NCBI GenBank assembly: GCA_018054915.1
Contig: JAGPIR010000049.1
Location: 1 to 7,992, forward strand
Source: Allobrachymonas sp.
GTDB lineage: Bacteria; Pseudomonadota; Gammaproteobacteria; Burkholderiales; Burkholderiaceae_C
DNA: 7,992 nt
Direction of reading: 5' to 3'
Under the pieces are notes generated by a model. The model ran no database searches. It saw only the letters and a list, made by a program, of their open reading frames with translations, and had not been told where the DNA came from. The stretch's first letter is position 1. Each line of letters opens with the position of its first letter. A program made the position numbers and the translations under genes. Of this stretch, positions 1-6,611 are shown one piece after another.

Positions 1-848
1 GCCTAGGCGTGATGAATTTCCAGCCCTCCGAACTGGCCAAGCTGGCCACCGTCCTGTACGCTGCCGACTACATCCGGCGCAAAATGGACATCCAGGAAAA
101 AACCGGACACATGAGAGATACCGAACGGTTCGTCCGGGCGGTGGCGCCCATGGCGCTGGCCATGGCGGTGGTGGGCGCCCTGCTGCTGGCCGAACCAGAC
201 ATGGGCGCTTTTCTCGTGATCGCCGTGGTGGCCATGGGCATCCTGTTCCTGGGCGGCGTGAACGCACGCATGTTTTTCCTGATCGGGACCATCCTGGTCC
301 TGGTGTTCGCTTCCATCATCGCCGCCTCGCCATTCCGGCGCGAACGCATTTTTGCCTACCTTGATCCCTGGAGCGCCGAGCACGCCTTGGGTAAAGGCTA
401 CCAGCTCTCCCATGCATTGATCGCGGTAGGCCGTGGCGGCTGGTTTGGCGTCGGATTGGGCGGCAGCGTGGAAAAACTGCACTGGCTGCCGGAAGCCCAC
501 ACCGATTTCCTGCTGGCCGTCATCGGCGAAGAACTCGGCTTTTCCGGCATCGTGCTGCTCATCGGGATATTTTTCTGGCTCACACGCCGCATCATCGACA
601 TCGGACGCCAGGCCATTTCGCTGGAAAGGACTTTTGCCGGTCTGGCGGCGCAGGGAATCGGATTGTGGATCGGATTCCAGGCCTTCATCAATATCGGCGT
701 GAACTTGGGTGCGCTACCCACCAAAGGCTTGACGTTGCCGCTGATGAGCTATGGCGGCTCAGCCATTCTGCTGAACATGATTGCCCTTGCAGTGGTTATG
801 CGCATCGATTATGAAAACCGCATTCTCATGAAAAGGGGCAGTGTATGA
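1..848 (+). CDS. ftsW: FtsW, septal peptidoglycan glycosyltransferase (SEDS family), 5'-truncated
   Basis: FtsW is a polytopic inner-membrane enzyme that polymerises lipid II into septal glycan strands, working with the transpeptidase FtsI. The frame is already open at the window edge, with the first full codon at 3-5. The GTG at 9 and ATG at 12 are internal codons, because the family-typical motif around NFQPSELAKL starts right there and the usual N-terminal part is missing. About 280 C-terminal residues are visible, roughly the last two thirds of a family protein of about 400. Several hydrophobic segments alternate with short loops. The long extracytoplasmic loop carries LPEAHTDF, whose Asp (504-506) corresponds to the catalytically essential Asp of SEDS polymerases. 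It is followed by the IGEELGFSG motif, and near the C-terminus by LPTKGLTLPLMSYGGS. The short tail ends MKRGSV. Its TGA overlaps the murG ATG by 4 bases. RodA is the main alternative, but the dcw position favours FtsW. Confidence 0.96.
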   Translation, partial: LGVMNFQPSELAKLATVLYAADYIRRKMDIQEKTGHMRDTERFVRAVAPMALAMAVVGALLLAEPDMGAFLVIAVVAMGILFLGGVNARMFFLIGTILVLVFASIIAASPFRRERIFAYLDPWSAEHALGKGYQLSHALIAVGRGGWFGVGLGGSVEKLHWLPEAHTDFLLAVIGEELGFSGIVLLIGIFFWLTRRIIDIGRQAISLERTFAGLAAQGIGLWIGFQAFINIGVNLGALPTKGLTLPLMSYGGSAILLNMIALAVVMRIDYENRILMKRGSV

Positions 849-1951
849 ACACCCTGTCCCGCAAAACAGCCATCATCATGGCCGGAGGCACCGGCGGCCA
901 CATCTTTCCGGGCCTGGCCGTGGCCCATGCCCTGCGCGAAAAAGGCTGGTCCGTCCATTGGCTGGGTGCGCCGCACAGCATGGAAAGCCGCATCGTTCCG
1001 CCGCACGGTTACCCGTTTGAAAGCGTGCCATTCCAGGGCGTGCGCGGCAAGGGGCTATCCGCCATCGCCGGCCTGCCCTGGCGTCTGCTCAAGGCTCTTC
1101 TCCAAAGCCGGTCCGTGCTGCGGCGCGTGCGGCCGCAGGTGGTCATCGGCATGGGCGGCTACATCACCGCTCCAGCCGGGTTGGCAACGGCCCTGGCCGG
1201 CATCCCGCTCTTGCTGCATGAGCAAAATTCGGTCGCTGGCATGGCCAACCGCAGGCTCATGCCGTTTGCGCGACAGGTATTCACCGCCTATCCCGATGTG
1301 CTGGGCCCGACGGCTAGCGCCAATGGCAATCGCAGCCGCAAAGTCCAGTGGATCGGCAATCCCCTGCGCCAATCCTTCCTGGAGCAACCCGGTCCGGTTG
1401 CACGCCTGCAAAACCGCAGCGACGCGCTGCGCCTGCTGGTGGTGGGCGGCAGCCTGGGGGCGCGCGCCCTCAACGAGACCGTGCCCCAGGCGCTTGCATT
1501 GCTGCCTCCGGAAAGCCGTCCGCACGTGCTCCATCAGAGCGGGGAGGCACACATCGACGCCTTGCGGACTGCCTACGCCCAGGCAGGCGTTCAGGCAGAG
1601 CTTGTTGCCTTCATCGACGACACGGCGCAGGCCTTTGCCGACGCCGACCTGGTCATCTGCCGCGCGGGCGCGAGCACCGTGACCGAACTGGCCGCCGTGG
1701 GCGCTGCCGCCCTGTTTGTACCCTTTCCATATGCGGTGGACGATCACCAAAAGGGCAATGCGCGTTATCTGTCCGATCATGGCGCCGCCTGGCTGCAGCC
1801 CCAATCCGCGTTCACGCCGCAATGGCTGGCGGATTTTTTACGACACATCACCCGCGCCGAATTGCTGGAGAAGGCCAGCAAGGCCAAGCAAAGGGAAAAA
1901 TTGCACGCCACCGAACAGATCGTGGCGGCCTGCGAGGAGTTGACCACATGA
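845..1951 (+). CDS. murG: MurG, UDP-GlcNAc:lipid I N-acetylglucosaminyltransferase
   Basis: MurG is a peripheral inner-membrane GT-B (family GT28) enzyme that transfers GlcNAc from UDP-GlcNAc to lipid I, giving lipid II on the cytoplasmic face. The product is 368 residues, slightly longer than the E. coli enzyme (about 355). Visible motifs are the N-terminal glycine loop AGGTGGHIFPGLAVA (residues 13-27), GMGGYITAPAG (102-112), HEQNSVAGMANR (125-136), and the second glycine loop VVGGSLGARALNE (199-211). They continue with HQSGE (230-234), CRAGASTVTELAAVG (272-286), which carries the Glu expected to bind the UDP-GlcNAc ribose, and PFPYAVDDHQKGNA (293-306). The two-domain arrangement with both G-loops is complete. 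The ATG at 845 sits in an ATGA overlap with ftsW and has an AAAAGGGG Shine-Dalgarno (831-838) six bases upstream, so the start is well supported. At the 3' end it overlaps murC by another ATGA. Confidence 0.97.
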   Translation: MNTLSRKTAIIMAGGTGGHIFPGLAVAHALREKGWSVHWLGAPHSMESRIVPPHGYPFESVPFQGVRGKGLSAIAGLPWRLLKALLQSRSVLRRVRPQVVIGMGGYITAPAGLATALAGIPLLLHEQNSVAGMANRRLMPFARQVFTAYPDVLGPTASANGNRSRKVQWIGNPLRQSFLEQPGPVARLQNRSDALRLLVVGGSLGARALNETVPQALALLPPESRPHVLHQSGEAHIDALRTAYAQAGVQAELVAFIDDTAQAFADADLVICRAGASTVTELAAVGAAALFVPFPYAVDDHQKGNARYLSDHGAAWLQPQSAFTPQWLADFLRHITRAELLEKASKAKQREKLHATEQIVAACEELTT

Positions 1952-3360
1952 AGCATGCCGTCAAACACATCCATTTCGTCGGCATCGGCGGCTCGGGCAT
2001 GAGCGGCATCGCCGAAATCCTGCTGAACCTGGGCTATACCGTTTCAGGATCGGACCTGACGGCCAGCCAGGCCACCCGCCGCCTGGCCGATCTGGGCGTG
2101 CGCACGTTTTCGGGTCATACCGCCGAAAATATCCAGGGCGCAGACGTGCTGGTTACCTCCACTGCCATCGGGGCTGATAACCCCGAAGTCGTGGCGGCGC
2201 GAGCCGCTCACATTCCGGTGATTCCCCGCGCGCTCATGCTGGCCGAACTGATGCGTTTCCGCAAAGGTATTGCCATTGCGGGCACGCACGGCAAAACCAC
2301 TACCACCAGTTTGGTTACCAGCGTGCTGGCCGAAGCGGGCCTGGACCCCACTTTCGTCATTGGCGGCAAGCTCAACAGCGCGGGCGCCAATGCCTACCTG
2401 GGCAAGGGCGAATACATCGTCGTAGAAGCCGACGAATCCGACGCTTCGTTCCTGAAGCTGTTGCCCATCATGGCGGTAGTCACCAACATCGACGCCGATC
2501 ACATGGAAACATACGGCCATGACTTCGGCAACCTGAAACAGGCCTTTGTCGACTTCCTGCACCGCATGCCGTTCTACGGCCACGCCGTGCTGTGCATCGA
2601 CAGCCCGGCACTGCGCGACATCCTGCCGCAGGTCACCTGTCCGGTCACCACTTACGGCATGAGCGAAGATGCGCAAATCCGGGCAGTGGACGTGCATGCC
2701 GAAAACGGACAGATGCGTTTCACCGTGCAACGCCGCAACGGCGCGGCGCTTCCTGATCTGCCGGTTGTGCTCAACCTTGCCGGCGAACACAACGTACTCA
2801 ACGCCCTTTCGGCCATTGGCATTGCCCAGGCGCTCAACATTGCCGACGACGCCATGCTGCGCGCCCTGGCCGGCTTCAAGGGGGTGGGGCGGCGCTTCCA
2901 GCACTATGGGCAGGTTCCCGCACAGGGCGGCGGCAGCTTTCTCGTGATCGACGATTACGGCCACCATCCGGTGGAAATGGCCGCCACCATTGCTGCGGCA
3001 CGCGGCGCCTACCCTGGCAGGCGGCTGGTGCTGGCATTCCAGCCGCACCGCTACAGCCGCACGCGCGACTGCTTCGAGGATTTCGTCAAGGTACTCGGCC
3101 AGGCCGATATGGTGTTGCTGGGCGAGGTGTATGCCGCAGGTGAAGAACCGATTGTCGCCGCCGATGGCCGCGCCCTCATGCGCGCCCTGCGCGTGGCGGG
3201 CAAGGTGGAACCCGTATTCGTCGAGAACGTGACTGACTTTCCCGCTGCCGTGCACGCTGTGGCGCACGACGGCGATGTGGTGTTGTGCATGGGCGCCGGC
3301 TCCATCGGCTCGGTTCCCGGACGGCTGACCGACGGCGCAGGCCAGGAAGGAATGAAATGA
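1948..3360 (+). CDS. murC: MurC, UDP-N-acetylmuramate--L-alanine ligase
   Basis: MurC is a cytoplasmic ATP-dependent Mur ligase that adds L-Ala to UDP-MurNAc, the first step of stem-peptide assembly. The product is 470 residues (E. coli about 490). The N-terminal UDP-binding domain opens with HFVGIGGSGMSGIAEIL (residues 9-25). The central ATPase domain carries the P-loop AGTHGKTTTTS (111-121), VVEADESDASFL (158-169) and NIDADHMETYG (180-190). The C-terminal domain shows LAGEHNVLNALSAIGIA (277-293), GVGRRFQ (312-318), IDDYGHHPVEM (334-344) and FQPHRYSRTRDCF (364-376). The HPVEM and HRYSRT motifs favour MurC over MurD, MurE or MurF. The frame stays open upstream to 1348, but that stretch lies inside murG in another frame. 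The start at 1948 is chosen because it has the ATGA overlap, an AGGAG Shine-Dalgarno (1935-1939, 8-base spacer), and a protein beginning directly at the conserved nucleotide-binding strand. Confidence 0.97.
   Translation: MKHAVKHIHFVGIGGSGMSGIAEILLNLGYTVSGSDLTASQATRRLADLGVRTFSGHTAENIQGADVLVTSTAIGADNPEVVAARAAHIPVIPRALMLAELMRFRKGIAIAGTHGKTTTTSLVTSVLAEAGLDPTFVIGGKLNSAGANAYLGKGEYIVVEADESDASFLKLLPIMAVVTNIDADHMETYGHDFGNLKQAFVDFLHRMPFYGHAVLCIDSPALRDILPQVTCPVTTYGMSEDAQIRAVDVHAENGQMRFTVQRRNGAALPDLPVVLNLAGEHNVLNALSAIGIAQALNIADDAMLRALAGFKGVGRRFQHYGQVPAQGGGSFLVIDDYGHHPVEMAATIAAARGAYPGRRLVLAFQPHRYSRTRDCFEDFVKVLGQADMVLLGEVYAAGEEPIVAADGRALMRALRVAGKVEPVFVENVTDFPAAVHAVAHDGDVVLCMGAGSIGSVPGRLTDGAGQEGMK
3344..3350 (+). 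promoter_or_regulatory. Ribosome binding site that fixes the ddl start
   Basis: AGGAAGG lies at the very end of murC, six bases before the ATG at 3357. The ddl frame is open upstream to a possible ATG at 3285, which would add 24 Arg-rich residues that merely read murC out of frame. This strong site and the ATGA overlap with the murC stop settle the start at 3357. Confidence 0.8.
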
Positions 3361-4340
3361 AACCGATTGATCCCAAAATCCTCGGCAAGGTTGCCGTCCT
3401 CATGGGCGGACATTCTGCCGAACGTGAAATTTCCCTCATGTCAGGCCAGGGCGTACTGGAAGCGCTCCTGAGCAAAGGCGTGGACGCGCATGCCTTTGAC
3501 ACAGCACAACAGAACCTGTTTGCCCTGAAACAGCAAGGGTTCGGCCGCTGCTTCATTGCCTTGCATGGCCGCTTCGGTGAAGACGGCACGGTGCAGGGCG
3601 CACTGGAGCTACTGGGCATTCCCTATACCGGTCCGGGCGTCATGGCTTCTTCCGTGGCCATGGACAAGACCATGACCAAGCGCGTCTGGCTGGCCGAAGG
3701 CATTCCCACCCCGCGCCACGTTGAACTGGCAGCCGGCCAATGGCGCGACAAAGACGTGACCCGAGCCGTGGAGCAGCTGGGGCTGCCGATGATCATCAAG
3801 CCACCGCATGAGGGTTCTTCCATTGGTGTGTTCAAGGCCATGGATGCCGACGCAGTGCGGCAGGCGCTGCAACAGGTGGCACACATGGACAGCGCGATGC
3901 TGTGCGAAAACCTGATCGTGGGCGAAGAACTCACCTGCCCGGTCATTGGCCAAGGGGAAAACGCACGCGCCCTTCCCCTGGTTCGCATCATGGCGCCACA
4001 AGGCCAGTACGATTACCAGAGCAAGTACTTCACCGACGAAGTGCAATATGCCTGCCCCAGCGGTCTGCCCGAACAGATGGAGCGCGCCATTCAGCAAACG
4101 GCGGTTCACGCCTATCGCGCCCTGAACTGCCGCGGCTGGAGCCGCATCGACGTCATGCTGCGCGCCAGCGACCAAAGACCCTTCCTGTTGGAAATCAATA
4201 CGTCGCCGGGCATGACCAGCCATTCGCTCGTGCCCATGTCCGCCCGCGCAGCAGGCATCGCATACGCTGACCTGTGTCTGATGATCCTGGCCGACGCTTC
4301 ACTGGATCACGCCCTGCCCGGGCACGCCACACACACATGA
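3357..4340 (+). CDS. ddl: D-alanine--D-alanine ligase (Ddl, DdlB type)
   Basis: Ddl is a cytoplasmic ATP-grasp ligase that joins two D-Ala molecules into the dipeptide MurF adds to the UDP-MurNAc tripeptide. The product is 327 residues; E. coli DdlB has 306, and the excess appears as short extensions at both ends (an N-terminal MKPIDPK lead and a C-terminal tail ending HALPGHATHT). Motifs in order are VLMGGHSAEREISLMSG (residues 14-30), whose Glu22 matches the first D-Ala site, LHGRFGEDGTVQG (69-81), and IIKPPHEGSSIGV (146-158). They are followed by YDYQSKYFTDEVQY (218-231), GWSRIDVML (260-268) with Arg263 and Asp265, and the loop EINTSPGMTSHSLVP (279-293) with the metal-binding Glu and Asn. 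The Tyr of the substrate loop suggests D-Ala-D-Ala rather than D-Ala-D-Lac specificity; this is inference from the known VanA/Ddl distinction. The gene lies between murC and ftsQ, the usual position of ddlB. Confidence 0.97.
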   Translation: MKPIDPKILGKVAVLMGGHSAEREISLMSGQGVLEALLSKGVDAHAFDTAQQNLFALKQQGFGRCFIALHGRFGEDGTVQGALELLGIPYTGPGVMASSVAMDKTMTKRVWLAEGIPTPRHVELAAGQWRDKDVTRAVEQLGLPMIIKPPHEGSSIGVFKAMDADAVRQALQQVAHMDSAMLCENLIVGEELTCPVIGQGENARALPLVRIMAPQGQYDYQSKYFTDEVQYACPSGLPEQMERAIQQTAVHAYRALNCRGWSRIDVMLRASDQRPFLLEINTSPGMTSHSLVPMSARAAGIAYADLCLMILADASLDHALPGHATHT

Positions 4341-4360
4341 GGAAAAACTGCCTGCCATGA
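4337..4360 (+). other. Possible 7-codon mini-ORF bridging ddl and ftsQ
   Basis: Reading from the ATG hidden in the ddl stop (ATGA at 4337-4340) gives ATG AGG AAA AAC TGC CTG CCA TGA, coding MRKNCLP. Its TGA at 4358-4360 overlaps the ftsQ ATG, again as ATGA. The chain of stop/start overlaps seen in the upstream genes could therefore continue across the only gap between ddl and ftsQ by termination and re-initiation. The mini-ORF has no Shine-Dalgarno of its own. The layout may be chance, so it is given as a site rather than a gene. Confidence 0.25.
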
Positions 4361-5172
4361 ACGAAACCGTATCCGCCGACATTTCCATCAGCACCCGGCT
4401 GATGCAGGGCGCTGCCGCAGCATTGACGCTGCTGGCGCTGCTCGTGGGCGCGGCGGCAGCGGTCTGGCGGTTCGTTCATTTACCGGCTTTCAACTTCACA
4501 AGCGTTCACATTACTGGCGAAACCATGCACAGCAGCGAGTCCGATCTGCGCAGCCAGGTACTGCCGCAGTTGCATGGCAATTTCTTCACCATGCGCCTGG
4601 AACAGGCACGTTCGGCCTTCCAGTCACAACCCTGGGTGCAGCATGTCATTGTGCGCCGTGTTTTTCCCGGTCAGCTGGTAGTGCAATTGCAGGAACACCA
4701 GGAAGCGGCTTATTGGGGCAACGAGGAAAACGGCTTTCGCCTGCTCAGCAATGACGGGATCATTTTTGATGCCAACCCCGATGAGGCCTTGCGTGAAAAC
4801 CTTCCCGAGCTCAACGGACCGGATGACATGGCGTCACAGGTACTGACCACTTACCACTTGCTCAACCCCCTGTTTGCACCCGTACACGGCCGCATCGCCC
4901 GGCTGGCGGTGGATGTGCGCGGCAGCTGGTCGCTCGTACTCGACCAGGACACCAGCCTGGCGTTGGGCAATGCGGCACCCGAAGAATTGGCGCGTCGCGT
5001 GCAGCAATTCGTGCAGACCGTTGGTCCGGTCGTGGCCCGATACAACCGGGGCATGGGAGACGTGCAATACGCCGACCTGCGCTACAAATCGGGCTATGCC
5101 CTGCGGCTCAAGGGTCTGGCCACATTCAACGCAGCAACTGCCGGCACAAAGCCGGAAACAGGCAGGAGATAA
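4357..5172 (+). CDS. ftsQ: FtsQ, bitopic divisome protein with POTRA domain
   Basis: FtsQ is a low-abundance single-pass inner-membrane protein that recruits FtsB/FtsL and links the cytoplasmic division ring to periplasmic septal synthesis. The product is 271 residues (E. coli 276). A short cytoplasmic N-terminus is followed by one hydrophobic segment at about residues 17-38. The POTRA domain begins near FNFTSVHITGE (45-55) and runs to about 115, containing QPWVQHVIVRRVFPGQLVVQ (91-110), typical of FtsQ/DivIB. The beta domain follows, with GNEENGFRLLSNDGIIFD (121-138) and the late strand VQYADLRYKSGYAL (236-249), equivalent to the FtsB-contacting region of E. coli FtsQ. The most plausible ribosome site is TGAGGA (4338-4343), whose 13-base spacer is long. 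No better in-frame start is visible nearby. The stop TAA overlaps the ftsA ribosome binding region. Confidence 0.95.
   Translation: MNETVSADISISTRLMQGAAAALTLLALLVGAAAAVWRFVHLPAFNFTSVHITGETMHSSESDLRSQVLPQLHGNFFTMRLEQARSAFQSQPWVQHVIVRRVFPGQLVVQLQEHQEAAYWGNEENGFRLLSNDGIIFDANPDEALRENLPELNGPDDMASQVLTTYHLLNPLFAPVHGRIARLAVDVRGSWSLVLDQDTSLALGNAAPEELARRVQQFVQTVGPVVARYNRGMGDVQYADLRYKSGYALRLKGLATFNAATAGTKPETGRR
5164..5168 (+). promoter_or_regulatory. Ribosome binding site supporting the GTG start of ftsA
   Basis: AGGAG within the last codons of ftsQ lies ten bases before GTG 5179. No ATG is placed suitably, and the protein read from this GTG begins at the FtsA-typical distance before the first nucleotide-binding motif. 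Confidence 0.7.
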
Positions 5173-5178
5173 CACATC

Positions 5179-6408
5179 GTGGCCAAGGAATACAGGGATC
5201 TGATCGTCGGGCTCGATATTGGCACCAGCAAGATCATGAGTGTGGTGGCGGAAGTACAGCCCGACTCCACACTCAAGGTGCTCGGCCTGGGTGTCTCGTC
5301 CAGCAGCGGCATGAAACGCGGCGTGGTCGTCAACATCGAAGCCTGCGTACAAAGCATCCAACAGGCGATCCGCGAAGCCGAGCTCATGGCCGCGTGCAAG
5401 ATCACACGCGTGATCACCGGCATCACCGGCAGCCACATCCGGGGCCGCAATTCGGTGGGCATGGTAGCCGTGCGTGATCGCGAAGTCACCCCGGCCGACG
5501 TGGCAAAAGTGCTGGAGACGGCGCGCGCCATCAACATCAGCACCGACCAGCGCCCCCTTCTTGTGGAACCACAAGAGTTCATCATCGACGGCCAGGAAGT
5601 CAAGGAGCCCATCGGCATGAGCGGCATCCGGCTGGAATCGAAAGTGCACATTGTCACTTGCGCCCAGAGCGCAGCCGAAAACATCATCAAGTGCGTGCGG
5701 CGCTGTGGCCTGGAAGTGGATCACCTCATGCTCAACCCGCTGGCCAGCAGTCTAGCCACACTGACCGAGGACGAGCGCGAGCTGGGCGTGGTGCTGGTGG
5801 ACATCGGCGCCGGAACCACCGACATCGCCGTGTTCTCGGGCGGTGCCATCCGTCACACAGCCGTCTTGCCGGTTGCCGGCGAACTGATCACCAGCGACAT
5901 CGCAATGGCGCTGCGGACCCCTACCGACGACGCCGAAGACATCAAGCTGCAACACGGATGCGCCAAGCAACTGCTGGCCGACCCCGAAACCCACATCGAA
6001 GTGGCCGGGCTCAGCGGCCGCCCGCCGCGGCTGTTGAGCAAGCAGGTTCTGGCCGGCGTGATTGAGCCACGCATTGAGGAAATTTTTTCGCTGGTGCAAA
6101 AGGAAGTGCAAAGCTCCGGCTTCGAGCACCTCGTCTCATCTGGCGTGGTGCTCACGGGCGGCAGCGCCCTCATGCAGGGCATGATCGAATTGGGCGAAGA
6201 CATTTTCCTCAAACCCGTTCGCGTGGCTGAGCCCCAATACAACGGCCCCCTGGCCGACATGGTGACGCAGCCGCGAGCTTCGGTCGTCATGGGCATGCTT
6301 GAGGATGCCCGTCTTGCACAGCAACGGGGCTACGCCAGCACCAGAAAAAGCACCGGCCGCAACAACTGGCTGGCTCGCCTGAAGGAATTTATCGTAGGAA
6401 ATTTCTGA
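5179..6408 (+). CDS. ftsA: FtsA, actin-like membrane anchor of the Z-ring
   Basis: FtsA is a cytoplasmic actin-fold ATPase that tethers FtsZ filaments to the inner membrane and recruits later divisome proteins. The product is 409 residues (E. coli 420). Actin-family motifs are phosphate-1 IVGLDIGTSKI (residues 9-19), phosphate-2 LVDIGAGTTDIAVFSGG (206-222), and the adenosine motif VVLTGGSALMQGM (323-335). The FtsA-specific 1C subdomain fills roughly residues 85-165, where MreB and actin differ. The stretch ITSDIAMALRTPTDDAEDIK (237-256) is typical of FtsA. The C-terminus NNWLARLKEFIVGNF (395-409) is an amphipathic helix that fits the membrane-targeting sequence. The GTG start is chosen for the AGGAG site ten bases upstream and the six-base distance from the ftsQ stop. 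A weaker start than ATG may help keep FtsA below FtsZ; this is inference. Confidence 0.97.
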   Translation: MAKEYRDLIVGLDIGTSKIMSVVAEVQPDSTLKVLGLGVSSSSGMKRGVVVNIEACVQSIQQAIREAELMAACKITRVITGITGSHIRGRNSVGMVAVRDREVTPADVAKVLETARAINISTDQRPLLVEPQEFIIDGQEVKEPIGMSGIRLESKVHIVTCAQSAAENIIKCVRRCGLEVDHLMLNPLASSLATLTEDERELGVVLVDIGAGTTDIAVFSGGAIRHTAVLPVAGELITSDIAMALRTPTDDAEDIKLQHGCAKQLLADPETHIEVAGLSGRPPRLLSKQVLAGVIEPRIEEIFSLVQKEVQSSGFEHLVSSGVVLTGGSALMQGMIELGEDIFLKPVRVAEPQYNGPLADMVTQPRASVVMGMLEDARLAQQRGYASTRKSTGRNNWLARLKEFIVGNF

Positions 6409-6409
6409 C

Positions 6410-6523
6410 ATGCGCGCCATATCCCTGAACTGTCGCACCCGACGCACCCGTACAAGCCCCTACCCGCACTGGTGCAGCCGTTACAAAGGAAAGGAGGAGC
6501 CATCATCAAAACCGCCCATCTGA
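6410..6523 (+). CDS. Possible small basic protein between ftsA and ftsZ, unrecognised
   Basis: An ATG two bases after the ftsA stop opens a 37-residue frame ending in TGA at 6521-6523. AGGA at 6396-6399, inside the end of ftsA, lies ten bases upstream and could serve as a ribosome site. The product would be basic (six Arg and three Lys against two Glu), with two Cys (residues 8 and 22), a Ser/Pro-rich C-terminus, and no membrane segment. I do not recognise it. Its composition resembles random translation of GC-rich non-coding DNA, so it may be spurious; the position and ribosome site are the only support. Confidence 0.15.
   Translation: MRAISLNCRTRRTRTSPYPHWCSRYKGKEEPSSKPPI
6488..6497 (+). 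promoter_or_regulatory. Orphan strong Shine-Dalgarno-like sequence
   Basis: GGAAAGGAGG contains AAGGAGG, a near-perfect anti-16S complement and stronger than any ribosome site used by the annotated genes. No ATG, GTG or TTG follows at a normal distance; the nearest downstream codons are ATC ATC (6502-6507). The frame through these codons is open from well upstream to 6627, overlapping the ftsZ start out of frame. It could be a ribosome stand-by or pausing site, a relic of a lost gene, or chance. Confidence 0.3.
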
Positions 6524-6576
6524 ATCCTTTCGCTGCAGCACGGCCCATTTATATGGCTGCATCACCCGAAAACCGT

Positions 6577-6607
6577 TTTTTCAATGATTTAATGATTACA
6601 AGGAGAG
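6577..6607 (+). promoter_or_regulatory. ftsZ: AT-rich leader and ribosome binding site of ftsZ
   Basis: A T-run (6576-6581) and two adjacent near-identical 8-mers (AATGATTT 6583-6590, AATGATTA 6591-6598) form an AT-rich patch in otherwise GC-rich DNA. It is followed directly by AAGGAG (6600-6605), six bases before the ATG at 6612. Such a patch should leave the ribosome site unstructured and favour high FtsZ translation; that effect is inferred. The site also decides for the ATG at 6612 over the in-frame ATG at 6624. Confidence 0.6.
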
Positions 6608-6611
6608 CGAC

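Larger units (their letters stand above)
6409..6611 (+). other. ftsA-ftsZ intergenic spacer (203 bases)
   Basis: This is the only spacer over 100 bases between genes of the window. It breaks the tight packing just before ftsZ, where many proteobacteria place extra promoters or processing sites to raise FtsZ over FtsA. Visible items are a possible 37-codon ORF (6410-6523), an 8-bp direct repeat CGCACCCG at 6434-6441 and 6443-6450, an orphan Shine-Dalgarno (6488-6497), and a CTGCAG-centred palindrome (6532-6539). An AT-rich leader follows at 6577-6600. TATATG at 6550-6555 resembles a -10 hexamer in four of six positions, but there is no convincing -35 box at the right distance, so no promoter is called. 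There is no intrinsic terminator, so read-through from ftsA into ftsZ is expected. Confidence 0.6.

Noticed and set aside
1348..1947. Upstream open extension of the murC frame, giving a 670-residue protein
   Set aside because: It lies inside murG in another frame and gives Arg/Ala/Gly-rich nonsense. The MurC family begins at the VGIGGSG region reached from 1948, which has its own ribosome site.
2044..3267. 407-residue open frame on the minus strand
   Set aside because: It is antisense to the well-recognised murC, rich in His, Gly, Ala and Val as expected from a GC-rich complementary strand, and shows no recognisable motif.
4834..5724. 296-residue open frame on the minus strand across ftsQ and ftsA
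   Set aside because: It crosses the boundary of two conserved + strand genes and has the His/Asp/Ala-rich look of an antisense shadow.
6528..6555. Possible ftsZ promoter with TATATG as the -10
   Set aside because: No sequence resembling TTGACA lies at 15 to 19 bases upstream; the best (TTTCGC) matches poorly.
6534..6561. Possible stem TGCAGC / GCTGCA in the ftsA-ftsZ spacer
   Set aside because: There are only six pairs around a 16-base loop, and no T-run follows. It is too weak to call a terminator or regulatory hairpin.
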